From: Panulirus ornatus
Taxonomy: Eukaryota; Arthropoda; Malacostraca; Decapoda; Palinuridae
Direction: 5' to 3'
Assembly (NCBI RefSeq): GCF_036320965.1
Contig: NC_092225.1
Span: 59,706,924-59,770,923, forward strand
Length of the DNA: 64,000 nt
Below the pieces are notes generated by a model, which did no database searches, had not been told where the DNA came from, and saw nothing but the letters and a program-made list of their open reading frames with translations. Positions 1 to 12,319 of the stretch are shown here, one piece after another. A program made the translations under genes and the position numbers. Each line of letters opens with the position of its first letter. The stretch's first letter is position 1.

Positions 1-260
<260 letters not shown>

Positions 261-660
261 CGTATACTTGTTTGTATATGAGCAAGCGTACATCTACAAG
301 TATATACATGTGGGAGAGAGAGAGGTGCTTCCTCCCTTGGTACGCCAGAGAACAGGTGAATGGCTCTGTAGGTTGAGTCAAAACAATAGCATTGTTCAGG
401 GTGGCGTCACCATGCAAGCCGGGGAGAGTGGAGTGGAAGGCAGGCAGCCAGCTGGTGCTGGTGAGCCAAACGATTCTGGGAGAGACAGCTGGTGCGGAAG
501 TATGAAGGTGTCTCCAGTACCCTTAACCTAACGACTCTGTCTTCCTTCAAGGTAGCGAATAAATCAAAAGAGACACTGCCAGTGAGTTTGAGAAGCGGAT
601 TGAATATCATTTTTCACCCGTGTGTCATTATGTTAAAGAGGTTCGGCGCTGTGACCATCA

Positions 661-777
661 AAGAGCCGTGAGTCCACGGGGAAAATGAAACACGAAAAGT
701 TCCCAAGTGCACTTTCGTGTAATAATCACATCATCAGGGGAGACACAAGAGAGAAATATAACAGTCAGTTGATATAC
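661..777 (-). mobile_element. Penelope-type terminal repeat fragment
   Basis: This minus-strand copy belongs to a repeat also found at 13880-13962, 14084-14304 and 37766-37912. It carries a hammerhead-like motif at 701-741 and ends (minus sense) with the 'catttcccc...gtggactca' block. It links to Penelope-like elements because a related motif lies just after the PLE ORF remnant at 47.4-49.0 kb. Confidence 0.6.
701..741 (-). ncRNA. hammerhead-ribozyme-like motif (PLE-associated)
   Basis: Read on the minus strand, stem I is UCCC with GGGA, the core is CUGAUGA and GAAA, stem II is UGUGA/UUACA with a UUA loop, and the stem III strand is the palindrome GUGCAC. After the GAAA, A15.1 can pair with U16.1 and the predicted cleavage follows the next U. 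One C before GAAA stays unpaired, a departure from the usual 10.1-11.1 pair. Stem III is self-complementary and may need a dimer. Cleavage activity is inferred, not shown. Confidence 0.6.
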
Positions 778-846
778 ATCGAAGAGACGAAGCTAGGACG
801 CCATTTGGTAAACATGTTTACCAAGTGGCGTCCTAGCTTCGTCTCT

Positions 847-851
<5 letters not shown>
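778..851. repeat. near-perfect palindrome with 37-bp arms
   Basis: Arms 778-814 and 815-851 are reverse complements with one mismatch (804/825) and no spacer. The centre is AAACATGTTT. The left arm is the distal part of the Penelope-type repeat, and the right arm is the same segment inverted. (AT)n follows immediately. Confidence 0.9.

Positions 852-890
<39 letters not shown>
850..890. repeat. (AT)n microsatellite
   Basis: About 20 TA units abut the right palindrome arm. Confidence 0.97.
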
Positions 891-892
<2 letters not shown>

Positions 893-902
893 AAGAGATT
901 CG

Positions 903-1790
903 TCCAGACTGCGTGGTGCAGAGATTCACCAGAACCTATTTGTCTCAATCGTCCCATAAGGCTAAGTCCCTTTCTAAAGTCCTTGAGTCACTGAGAAGCT
1001 GGGCAACAAACCTCAAGCCAGACACTTGGAGCAGGAGGAGAACCAGCCACCCAGCCAGATCCGTCGGCCTCTGAGCACGGCAGTCCTCCGTGGGAATGTC
1101 TCTTCCATCGCTGTCTGTGTCATTGTGGTCTTCGCCAGCAGGAGTCCAGGGGACTCCACGACCTTTGGAGTTATCTGTAGTCTTCCCTAGCCCCGTTCAC
1201 CTACACTCTATGCTTGTATCTATGGTTCACCTGTAACTCAGGTTCACCTGTACCTCAGGTTCACCTATAACTCAGATTCATTTAAAAAAAAAATACTGAG
1301 TAACTTTTTTGGGTGGTTGGTAGGAGAAAGTACTGTAATGATTATCATCTTCACTATAGTTTTCTTCGAGATTGTGGGCTCTTTTGAAGCGAGAACTGAT
1401 GGTGCATGAAGAGGTTGTCTGCATACTAAGCCCCAAAATTGTAGTAGACACAAGATAGAACAACAAAAGGCATCCCCTCCCCCCTTCCAAACCACCTCTT
1501 TCTCCGGCTCAATTATCAACAGAAAAAATGAGCAACACCATGTATGTGCAGGGCAACATACTCTCATGGAAATTCTATGGGAAGTTGTGAACGGGGAAAG
1601 TTTCCAACCAAAAAGAAAGACACGTATACATTTCTTCTTGAAGAATTATTATTCATCAATGTATTGTTGCACCATCACAGAAGGTCAGTCGACCATTTGG
1701 AAAACAATGACTGGTCGTGCAGTAGGAAGCGATCAGTTGCGAACGTTCATCGAGGAAATTGATCCATATGATTGATTGTAATCAGTCATT
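903..1790. other. unassigned stretch
   Basis: I see no supported gene here. There is a short cluster of 'ttcacctgta' repeats near 1195-1275. Open frames up to 100 codons lack recognisable domains. Confidence 0.5.
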
Positions 1791-1817
1791 AGTACATATC
1801 AACTGTTGGTGCAATCC

Positions 1818-2080
1818 GACGCCCTCGATCAATGGCGATATTTGACTGATAATATTCATCGCAATCGATCAACGGTGAATATTGACTGTTGCAACAAGTC
1901 AACGCAGTCGATCAACGCTGAATATTGACAATTGCAACAGGCAACGCAATTAATCAACGGCAAATACTGACTGTCACAATAGGTCAACGCAATCGATCAA
2001 CGGCGAATATTGGCTGTTGTAACAGGTCAAGGCAATCTATCAACAGCGAATATTGACTGTTACAACAGGCTAAAGCAACT
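1818..2080. repeat. minisatellite, 43-bp unit, about 6 copies
   Basis: The unit contains 'gcaatcgatcaacggcgaat' then 'attgactgttgcaacaggtc'. Successive starts at 1861 and 1904 give a 43-bp period. Copies are diverged. Confidence 0.85.
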
Positions 2081-2246
2081 GTCGTAGCAACACCACAACA
2101 CGCAACTGAAGAATGATGAACACTGACCACCAGCTCGGGTCGGCGCAACCAACAGATGACGGAACTCATCTGGCGAAGTCTGAGGCGAACATCCATGGGT
2201 GGGAGGGTGTGTGAAGGTCGACTGTTGCAAGAATAGCTGCTGTGGA

Positions 2247-2249
<3 letters not shown>

Positions 2250-2281
<32 letters not shown>

Positions 2282-2299
2282 ACACACACACACACACAC
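2250..2299. repeat. (CA)n microsatellite
   Basis: About 25 CA units with a single break near 2281. Confidence 0.97.
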
Positions 2300-2521
2300 A
2301 TCCACCTCAAGCTGAACTTAAATTCTCTAATGTCTTGTAGGTTTAGCGAACTAGTAACTAACACGACCTCCTAATTCCGTAATGATTTATGATACCTCAA
2401 CTGTGTATTTTCAGCCGATTGGCCGCTAAAATCTGATAAATCGCTACCTAATTATTTATCTGTTTAACATACACACACCTGCTGGTGTAACAAGTGCTTG
2501 CATGTGCTTGTGATGCTATCT

Positions 2522-3001
2522 TGTTGGCAAGTCTTTGAGCATGATGGCAAGACTCGTAGACACGACGGCACGACCCTTGATCACAACTTGCACGACTTTG
2601 ATCACGACGGTACGACCCCTGACGACAACAGCAAGACTTTTGAGCACGACGACACGACTCATGGCCACAACAGCTCGGCTCGTGTGCACGACGTAAACCA
2701 CAACAGCACGGCTCTTGTGCACGACGGTAAAACCATTAAAGACGATGATACGATCTTAGAATACGAAAGACCGTCTCTTGAGAACGAGAGCACGACCCTT
2801 AAGCACGACGGTCACGACGGTATACGACAACTGAGCACGACAGGACACGATGCCTGGGTATGATGATGGCCTGGCCTTTGATCCGATCCCTTAAGAAATG
2901 GGTCATGTCTATGGTCAAGCCATCATCACACCAAAGAGTCGTCCCATCGTACTTAAACTTCGTACCGTTGTGCTCAAAGGTCGTGTCGTCGTGGTCGGGA
3001 A
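2522..3001. mobile_element. foldback-like inverted minisatellite, locus A
   Basis: Diverged 21-bp units of the type 'cccttgagcacgacggtacga' run forward at about 2525-2850. The same units run in reverse complement at about 2936-3001 ('gtaccgttgtgctcaaaggtc'). The spacer carries 'tgatgatggcctggcctttg' and 'ggtcaagccatcatca', themselves partly inverted. The layout recurs at 25.0, 38.8 and 45.3 kb with related spacers. No ORF of its own is credible: the 7-residue periodic frame is a by-product of the 21-bp unit. Confidence 0.6.
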
Positions 3002-3144
3002 GTCAATATCACACAAACGAAAATAGAAACCAGTCATATCTATAAAAAAAAATAGATAATACTCTAACATACAGCTTGTGTCTCGACTGTTAATTATACT
3101 AGAAATGGCACCGAGTAACGACCATTCGTCAACATGTGACAGAT

Positions 3145-3215
3145 GAGGACACCCGCAACACAGGGCTTGAACCCGCCACCTGCACTCATGTATCAGGCAT
3201 CACTTTACATGATGA
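3145..3215 (-). mobile_element. possible tRNA-derived SINE head
   Basis: The minus strand has a B-box-like GGTTCAAGCCC near 3168-3178. The A box is weak, so this is a tentative call. Confidence 0.3.
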
Positions 3216-3262
3216 TAAGTAATGGCCGACAGATCTACTCATCTCCGACCCTGAGACTCCGC

Positions 3263-3283
3263 CACACACACACACACACACAG
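3263..3283. repeat. (CA)n microsatellite, short
   Basis: About 10 CA units. Confidence 0.9.
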
Positions 3284-3647
3284 GCAGCACCATACGCCCA
3301 TAACGCACCAGACAGTGTACCTTACGCTTCACAAAATCCCTAGACTGATGTTCTTTGCCTGAGACGAATGCGTGTCTCTCTCTCATGTGTTTGTGAAGAT
3401 AATCTCAGCATCTCTATCTTCTTCCTGCATACAGATGATGCCTTATCCTTGCCCAGCCGTATATGGCGGTTCCATCCTCTTCTTGCATCCAGACTGGTCC
3501 CCCAACCCCCCGTCCCACACCATCGTGGTGCAGTCTGGTGCAGTGGTGGAGTATGACACTCCACCAGCCACCTCCACCGCCCGCGCCACCATCGGCATCA
3601 CTGCCACCACGCTGATAACGTAATTACACAAGGAACATTTCTTTGCG

Positions 3648-3650
<3 letters not shown>

Positions 3651-3710
<60 letters not shown>

Positions 3711-3742
3711 TTGTGTGTGTGTGTGTGTGTCTTGTGTGTATC

Positions 3743-3812
<70 letters not shown>
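3651..3812. repeat. compound (GT)n microsatellite
   Basis: GT runs are broken by 'cctt', 'ctt' and 'tatctt' interruptions near 3710-3745. Confidence 0.97.
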
Positions 3813-3814
<2 letters not shown>

Positions 3815-4400
3815 CGTTGCCATCATATACTGCAATTTATCCTTAATTCTGGGCTTGCCTGTGTCATGCTGTCAGTCAGGCGGGCCTGTCATTAAGGCTG
3901 CGCCACGGACGCTTTTCTTCAGCACTATCGTCATTATCCTCTCCTCTGCCTGGCTTCCATTGTTATCTCTTTCCTCCCCCGTTGCTTATCTGGCCTGACT
4001 TTGGGCGCAGCTGATAGATTTTAAAAGCAATTTCACACTTCCATTCCCCCCTTCCCGGTAAACAACCACGATTAACAACAGCAATACTGTAGTATTCTGT
4101 TTTAACCAATGGTTGAATTTGTTAGGTTTATAACGTGTATGATTACACGGGATACTGAAATATTCTACAGGCGTATGATGATGGACTTGGTAGCATATAT
4201 TGCCTCGTATCCAAAGCATTTCCTTGTTCGAGATTCGATTTTCATGTTCATTTTAATATCATTCTGAGATTTTTTTGGGTTTTGAGTTGTGTTCATGATT
4301 TCATACATTATCATTGTCAATTGGTTCGTCTCAGGGCAAACAATTGGCTACTAACTTGGTCTTCCTTAAGAGGACCCTCTCCCGTGTGTTTACTGTGCAT
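3813..4400. other. unassigned stretch
   Basis: I can support no gene or repeat here. Confidence 0.4.
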
Positions 4401-4830
4401 CTTTCCCATTTCATACAATTCCTGCGTGATATCTTTCCCGTGTGATACATTTCCAGTATGATATCTTTCCCAAGTGATGCAATTACCGTATATGATATCT
4501 TTTCCGTGCGATATATTTCCTGTGTGATAACTTTCTCGTGTGATGCAGTTCTTATCTTGTTATCTTTTCCTTGTGATACAGTCGCTGTATGGTATCTTTC
4601 CCGTATGAATACATATATTGTGTGATGTACTTTCCGTGTGATACATATATACTGTGTGATATCCTTCCCGTGTGATACATATATACTGTGTGATATCCTT
4701 CCCGTGTGATACATATACTGTGTGATATCCTTCCCACGTGATACATGTATTGTGTGATATTCCTTCCCGTGTGATACAATTCCTGTACTTCTATCTTTCC
4801 CGTGGGACACAATTCCTGTGTGTCATCTCC
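4400..4830. repeat. minisatellite, unit about 30-34 bp
   Basis: The units contain 'cttcccgtgtgatacata' and 'ctgtgtgatatcc'. The last copies (4640-4745) are best preserved, and earlier ones vary in length. Confidence 0.8.
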
Positions 4831-4890
4831 GTGCTATACTTAGCCCCGTGTGACATGCAAGCTGAAGACACTGAGGACCTGGAAGCACTA

Positions 4891-5285
4891 CAGCCACACA
4901 GAGGCCCCTCCAGCACTACAGCCACACAGAGGCCCCTCCAGCACCACAGCCACACAGAGGCCCCTCCAGCACCACAGCCACGCAGAGGCCCCTCCAGCAC
5001 CACAGCCACACAGAGGCCCCTCTAGCACCACAGCCACACATAGGCCCCTCCTGCACCACAGCCACACAGAGGCCCTTCCAGCACCACAGCCACACAGAGC
5101 TCTAGCACCACAGCCACACAGAGGCCCCTCCAGCACCACAGCCACACAGAGGCCTCTCCAGCACCACAGCCACACAGAGGCCCCTCCAACACCACAGCCA
5201 CACAGAGGCCCCTCCAGCACCACAGCCACACATAGGCCCCTCCAACACCACAGCCACACAGAGGCCCCTCCAGCTCTACAGCTAC
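4891..5285. repeat. minisatellite, 28-bp unit, about 14 copies
   Basis: The unit is built from 'gccacacagaggcccctcca' plus 'gcaccaca'. Starts at 4921 and 4949 give a 28-bp period. As 28 is not a multiple of 3, every frame stays open and cycles, so the long proline/histidine-rich and cysteine/glycine-rich frames are artefacts. Confidence 0.95.
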
Positions 5286-5289
5286 AGTC

Positions 5290-8200
5290 GGGTCACATAC
5301 AAAAGCGTCGATAGAGAGGCTGAGAGGAGGGGAAGCCACCCACACACACCCACCCCTCCCTCACTCCTCACCGCCACATGCATTGTTGTGAAATCTATGC
5401 GGAGAATTTTTCGCACGATCATCTCGACGGTAATTTCTTTTGGCCGGTGAAGTTTAATGTGTGGGTAAGGTATGTCCTCCGGGTATGACACACATGGGCT
5501 CTGAATGGCAACTTGAGCGTCACCAGACCGGCATTCTGAAGGCTCGTAGCCGCGAACTTTGGTCCAGTAAGATTACCCAAATTGAGGCAGGTCATCATCC
5601 CGCTGGCTACAAAGACTCAGGCTCTGAGAGGAATGGAAACCCTCACAGATACAGGATGAGGTTCGACTCATGGCACTCGTGAACTAAGGCGTTATCTAAG
5701 AAGAAACCGTTTGCACTAAAGACTTTAGTCGGGATTAACTTATGCTTATAAACGGGTTGCGTTTCCCGATATATAGATACTAATTCATTCCTAAGATACT
5801 AACTCAATCACTGTTCGTTATACATGACGTAAAATGCCTCGTAAAGAGGTAAGATAAAAAAAAAAACAGGCAAACTAATTAACAAGTTAACTAACATGTA
5901 AGTTGCAAGGGTAGAACTGGTCCAAGGCTCCGAACGTAGAATGAAAACAAATGCTGAATAAAAAAGTCTACGAGAAATACATTACGCAGGGCAAAAGAAG
6001 TATCTTAACACTTTTATTAAACAATATGAAAGCACGGCCGAATTTTTTTGAGAATTGCGCAGGTGTCTCGCATCACTGGTAGGCCTGCTTTCATGATGTC
6101 GTAACATATCGATCGCAAGCGACATTCCTGTCATTGCCATTGTGAATTCGTAATAATTTCATATTTCGATGGAAATATCTATGAAGTGGGGCTGCCATAA
6201 TCAATAGTACATTTTTCTCACATTTATGCTAACCTATCCTACCGAGACAATTCGAGTCATAGTGATCATTTTGCAATTCACTGACCCCATCCGGGAATGA
6301 ACTTATTTTGCCGTGTGTACATACACCTCATGAACCGGCACAGCCAGCATTCGAGATAGGATGTAGTATGTCGTCCTACATACTCAGCACAAATATCTTT
6401 GTGGTATAACTCACAAATTTAGAGGATGAGGCAGTTTACTTAATGAGTTTTATCCCTACTGGTTGAATGAAAATGGCTTAACGGAGGGAAGTGAATATGT
6501 AATCTTTAGTAGCCTTTGTTTGCCCTTTATATGGGATGCGTGAAATGATATTCTCCGGGACAAATCTCAAGTTCATTGACCCAAATAAGGCCACAAGTAA
6601 GAGCACCCCTACATGGTCATATGGCAAAGTCCATACACGCAAGATGTGGGATATGTGAAAAACAAAAAAAGAAAGACATATTTTTTTAAGTTCCATGACC
6701 ACTGGCTGACACGAGACTTATGGAAAGATGAGTGTCCAAATCATACAGATGATGATAAGCCTATGTTAGATGTCTAGAGAACATGATTCTCTTTTTTATC
6801 TTACCTTTTACCCATGACAACTTCTGGAAGGCTTTGAAAAGAGAGGGAGGGGAAGATGTACAGAGATCTCCTTGTACAAACTGAGGTATATGCTTTAGCA
6901 TGGCTCTAGCCAACCTAACCTCCACCCCAAAATGAAATGACAACTAGTTCATGGTGGTTGATTATTGCAAAGATGAATGAAAAGGAAAATATAAGGATGA
7001 AACGCAGCGAAAACAGCATAGATGCCTCCTATGCAGGAAGACAGAGCAAGTTAATGAGCGAGTCAAATGAATCGAGCAACAGTTCTGTTATGTAAGTGGA
7101 AGAAGCAAGATTGTTGTGGCCACTGGGATAATGAAGATAGTTAGCAATACGCTATTTCGTGTCGGTGAGAAATGTACTCAACCTCTCTCACACACGGATT
7201 ACCATCCTTAGAGTTAGATTTTGGATTCTCAAGATCTGCCCAGGAAAGTGAAAGTCAGTAAACAAAGTCCATAAAGCTAACTTGTAGAGTTCCCATCCTT
7301 GCTTCGTCTTTCCCTCTTCATGAAACCATAGTTTTTCCTTTCAAAAAGCCTACAATTACTTGTGGAGCCTTGTTTAAGGTCTACTTTCTTTTTTCCTTTT
7401 ACATTTTTTCTTAGACCCAGAGATAGCAATGACTGAGGCATGTCTTGCCCGGACCACGCTGGTCACAATAAAAGAAAGAGAAAGAAATGAACACGAGTAG
7501 TGAATAATAAGTAGTTACATTAAGCATCAGTTAAGAATTTATTCTTAGTTAAAAGGTCAATAATAATTTGAAATGTCAAACGATTTCTTTTTGTCATGTA
7601 CCTAAAAGCGAGAGAAATATAACCAGCTTATATTCACGGTAAATTTTCGATGAGTATATAAAAGTTATCTGATATAGTATTCTCAAACATAAGACACCCT
7701 ACGTCTTTTTAGTGATAAAAAGAGATGAATTTTACTAAAGTTAATCCTACTACGTAAAGAGAAAAACTTATACATAAAACATGTTTGTGTGATAAAGAAA
7801 AAAATACATGATACTTAACTGGAATAAAAAAAAACTCCCATATAGCCATTGATAACGAATGTCTTCATTGACAATGATATTAAGTAGATGTTGAATAATC
7901 ATTAAAAAACATATGAGAGCAACTTTCAATGCATCATTAATTCTTATCCTCCCTGGTGATAGGACAATAGCTCCTTCGTTAATACCAAGACAAAAGAGTC
8001 ACCATCTTTCCTGGTCTCCCCTCACATCCAGCACAATCGCCGACCTTTCCCCTTTGAACAGCCACACTTCAACTATCACCCGCTTGGGCCATCACCTTCC
8101 CTCCCCACCCAACCAACTCTCCTCTAACCATGAACACAGCAGAAACGAACTAGCCAACTATCCTGGTCGAGCCTTTGTTAAGTCTCAATAGGCTCCGGTA

Positions 8201-9100
8201 AAGCTAACAATGGATCCCGTAATATATCATGACACTCAATATTGGATTTACGATCGTCGGGGTCAACGTTAATCTCATCATAAAGATGATCTATGAACAG
8301 GTGAGCTCAGTGTCAGTATGATGGAGGGTGGGAAGCACCTACCCTCCAGACCTAGCCCCTGCCAGGCAAGGATACAGTACCCAGAAAAGCCGCGAGACCG
8401 AATGATCTTTTTTTTTTATCTTCTTTTCTTGAGGAAATGAAAGAGAAATCGGACCTCCACAATAGCAAGATTTGATAGCTTGGCTGGGAAGGTACCTGGT
8501 GCGTATCGACGACCAAGGGTGCTTGAAGCCTTCAGGGTCACTTCAAGACCACCAGTCGGAAATCTTGAACACCTTTGTCATGGAGGTCAAGATGATTTGA
8601 ACAAATATGCACGTCCTCACCACATGCCTGGCCCCTGACCTTACAATCCCATGTCACAAGCGTTTAAACACAGTTTCTGTGCACAAGTTGTACCGGGAAA
8701 CGCCTCGTTCCGGCTTTGTCATTTTTTGTCAATGCGTCTCTAAGGTAAAAGGTCTATTGACGAAGTTCTCACCACCACTCAAGAAAAGAGTAATCTAAAT
8801 CTATAGAAGTTCTTAATGTATATACTTGAACCTGTTCTAACAGAGGTTCCAAAAAGCCTGACTTACGAAAAGAGATCTGCTTTCCTGGGAACGCGAGAAG
8901 CAGACCTCTCGTTACAGAATCCGTAGCTTTGGTCAGATCCTCCGAACCAGGAACTAATTAACGTCAGCGGCGCATGCAGTAAGCGGTCACAGAGACACTC
9001 TTGCCAAGCTATACCCAAGGCCACATGCTACGTAATGTTGAGTCTCCTAGTTAAATGATGACCTTAATAGAATACAATCATTCAGGAATGCTTAACCAAG
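5290..9100. other. long low-repeat stretch without a supported gene
   Basis: This is AT-rich sequence of high complexity. Open frames are under 100 codons and none shows a domain I recognise. If the window has host non-coding sequence such as intron, this is the best candidate. Confidence 0.4.
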
Positions 9101-9103
9101 TGG

Positions 9104-9117
9104 ATATATATATATAC

Positions 9118-9183
<66 letters not shown>
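9104..9183. repeat. (AT)n microsatellite
   Basis: TA units with two 'aca' interruptions at the left end. Confidence 0.97.
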
Positions 9184-9185
<2 letters not shown>

Positions 9186-9459
9186 TGAACTAACACTTTA
9201 GCTCTTATTCATTATAATGTTTACTCTTTCATGCGCCCTAAGCACATGTTGTAACGGAGAGAACTTATGTAAATATATTACAAGTGATGAAAGCAATAAA
9301 CATATGAATATTAATGTTGTGGTTCCCAGCAAAAGGTTTTATTTTGTGACACCGTGTCTCCAGTCACAAATTTCATATGAAACTTCACTATTGCAGGCCA
9401 GAGCTACAGCACAGCACAAGATATCATGGAGGGTATAAATACATTTGTTCAGGCCTCAA

Positions 9460-9895
9460 TAAACGAAGTTCATGTCTCACTACCTGAAGTTCAAGCCTCT
9501 CTACTAGAAGCTTAAGGCTAACTACCTCAGACTTAATCCTTACTACCTGAAGTTCAAGCCTCTCTACCTGACGTTCAAAGCTCATTACCAGAAGTTTTAC
9601 TGGATGAAGTTCAAACCTCACTATCAGAAGTTTAAGTCTTATTACCGGATATCTAGGCCTCATTCCTTGAAGTTTAAGGCGTGCTACCTGAAGTTTAAAG
9701 CTCATCACCTGAAGTTCATCACCTAAAGCCCAGTACCTAAAGTCTAAGCCTCTTTACCTGAAGTTCAAGGCTCAGTACCTGAAGTCTTCGACTCATTACC
9801 TCAAGTTTAAGTCTCATCACTTGAAGCTCAAAGCTCACTACCTGAAGCCTATGCCAGATTACCTGAAGTTCAAGGCTCACTGCCTGAAGGTCGTA
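9460..9895. repeat. minisatellite, about 21-bp unit, about 20 diverged copies
   Basis: The unit is of the type 'ctacctgaagttcaagcctct'. Copies are diverged, and the array decays at both ends. Confidence 0.85.
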
Positions 9896-9899
9896 TTTC

Positions 9900-11880
9900 A
9901 TATGGGTCTCTATCGTTGTGGTTTGGTGTCGCTGCTCTTAAAGTTCCATGCTCTGTTACTTGACTTTTCTAGTGGTTCCTCCACATACGGCATACACCAG
10001 AGCTTCAGAACTTCCACGAAACACTTCATCATAGCCACACAACTTTACCACACCTCCTGTGTGACTCCTACCACTCTACGAGATCTTTTATGACCAGACA
10101 AAAGTACGCCTGTACAGATCTACATGCAAGGACACACTCCAGCAAAGAGTCTTTGGGGACAATTCAACTTCTCTAGATGAAAGGGAAATACTTTGAACCA
10201 CAGTTCCCACCACTCTGGGGAATACAGTTTGAAAACTGGCTCCCACTGGCGATACATATCAGTTCTATTCAGTTCTGCAAGGTCATTCAAACTTAATTTG
10301 CTGTTTAGGCTAGAGGCAGCTGAGGTGGGAAGGAAGGCAGGAGCAGCTCCCGGGAACCTATGACCTTTACTTTACTAGGGAATGAACGAAACCTTCAAAC
10401 GTTGCGACAAAAACGGGTGAGTGGATCCTTAATGCTCCTCCTACCCAGTCGTCTTTATCTCAGCTCGAGTTGAACCCGGGAGTGACCATGTCCTGGGACA
10501 TGGCCCTTACTGACAGGCCAGTGAGCCTACAAAAAGGACTGGTACTTTACTTCAAAAGGTGAGAGTAAGGGGAAGGTAATTAAGTCATTCTCAAGACTGC
10601 CAGTGAATGCACGTGAAGCAGAATGAGATTCCATTGGCTGAAAGATCATCGTAGAACTACTTAGATATGAGGGAAAATACATGACACAAGTCATCCTTCA
10701 CCATCACATAGCCGAATTCTGTCGTTTAAAAAAAAGGAAAATAATTAACGAATACATCACCTGTTTCCGGACTGTAGATGAGCATTTTCTCCATATTTTC
10801 TGTGATGTTTTCTTACACAATACTTATCATGAAGCTGAATCATAGTTTGATATATATTTCTCGATGGGAAACCTGATAATGATGAATCTTTTTTACCACT
10901 GTTTCCTTACCAGCAAAATGTACAGCTCCCTCTTTTCTACAGGTCTACATCGCTATCAAGACTCTTTAGCAATAAAAAGATATTTGTTGATTTAAAGCAA
11001 AGTCGAGCAGTACATCTTTGTAAATTGAGAGCAAAGTCGAGCAAGGAATCTTTGGCTGCTGGGAACATTCTCGGGCGAGAAATCTCTGTTGCCTGAGAGC
11101 AAAGTCGAGCGAGAAACTGGACTTCTGTAGCGAGCTACGTAACAGTAGCTGATGGTGGAGACACTGACCTCTCGCTGCCCTTGATGCATCAAGCCCAACA
11201 TCATGGACCAGAAAACAAAAAAACCTAAAGAGATAATGAAAGAAAAATCACTCTTGGAAGGTGATATTTTGACGCTTGTTTTACACATTGTGGTCCGATG
11301 GGGCTTGCCATGTGCCTCTCAGCACGCGTCGCCTCATAAGAAAATGCAGAACCCCTGCTGAAACCTGCGGAGACAAAGCCAGGTTGCTTATGAAGGCAGA
11401 CCCAAGAGAAGAGAGGTCGCGTAGGCTGTGGCTGCGTTGGGAGAAAGTATCTTGTCCAGTACAAAGGAAACTTGAATGATGGAGTGGACAAGTTGCGCCA
11501 TATTGAACTTATGGAGAAAGTTGACACAGGCATCGTGGTTCAGCCAGATGTCCTTTCCCTTCAAGTGTATAGCAGCAAAGGCTACTTAGACAGACTGTAT
11601 CCTAACAAACGCCGAAGTGTGAAGCTGAAGAGGGTTCTTGTATCCACTATGAACAATCTGTCACGCACGTTAACTCACTCGTGTGATCTGATTACTGATG
11701 TGGGTATGACGGTATGACATCATGATGCACTTAAGGAAAAGATGGATCAGAGAGTTAGATTCGGTAGGAGTTTTGGAGAATGTCAGAAATGAGGCTAGAG
11801 GAACTTCCCAGACAAGAATGACATTAAGTGATGGGGAAGGTGAGAGATAATGGTTATTATAAGATCATTATCTGTCTTGA
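9900..11880. other. stretch without a supported gene
   Basis: Three near-copies of 'gagcaaagtcgagc' lie at about 10998-11115. An 81-codon open frame at 11472-11717 has no recognised domain. A tRNA-like piece near 10460-10530 is listed separately. Confidence 0.4.
10455..10530 (-). mobile_element. possible tRNA-derived SINE head
   Basis: On the minus strand, an A-box-like block (TGGCCTGTCAGTAAGG) precedes a B-box-like GGTTCAACTCG at a tRNA-like distance. It is degenerate and no cloverleaf is intact. Confidence 0.4.
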
Positions 11881-11883
11881 AAC

Positions 11884-11886
<3 letters not shown>

Positions 11887-11945
<59 letters not shown>
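11887..11945. repeat. (CA)n microsatellite
   Basis: About 29 CA units mark the truncated 5' edge of a LINE-A copy. Confidence 0.97.
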
Positions 11946-11949
<4 letters not shown>

Positions 11950-11950
11950 T

Positions 11951-12319
11951 ATGAGATGTTTGAGGACAATATGTGGTGTGAGGTGGTTTGATCGAGTAAG
12001 TAATGTAAGGGTAGGAGAGATGTGTGAAAAAAAAAAGAGCGTGGTTGAGAGAGCAGAAGAGGGTGTTTTGAAATGGTTTGGGCACATGGAGAGAATGAGT
12101 GAAGAACGATTGACCAAGGGGATATATGTGTCGGAGGTGGAGGGAACGACGAGAAGTGAGAGACCAAATTGGAGGTGGAAAGATGGAGTGAAAAAGATTT
12201 TGAGTGATCGGGGCCTGAACATGCAGGAGGGTGAAAGGCGGGCAAGGAAAAGAGTGAATTGGATCGATGTGGTATACCGAGGTCGACGTGCTGTCAATGG
12301 ATTGAATCAGGCCATGTGA
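11951..12319 (+). pseudogene. LINE-A ORF2 C-terminal fragment, locus 1
   Basis: This 123-codon frame (stop at 12317-12319) encodes the C-terminal region of a non-LTR retrotransposon reverse-transcriptase ORF. Visible blocks are RCLRTICGVRWFDRV, VVERAEEGVLKWFGHMERMS, a tryptophan-rich segment around PNWRWKDGVKKIL, and VNWIDVVYRGRRAVNGLNQ. The catalytic RT domain is missing. The 5' edge meets a (CA)n tract. The reading frame is intact to its stop, so this copy is younger than loci 4 and 5. I do not assign the LINE clade. The 3' tail continues to about 12716. Confidence 0.85.

Noticed and set aside
4850..5314. 154-codon Pro/His/Thr-rich open frame
   Set aside because: It is produced by a 28-bp tandem repeat that leaves all frames open on both strands.
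11472..11717. 81-codon frame with a fairly normal amino-acid composition
   Set aside because: No recognised domain, no splice or promoter context that I can support. A homology search could revive it.
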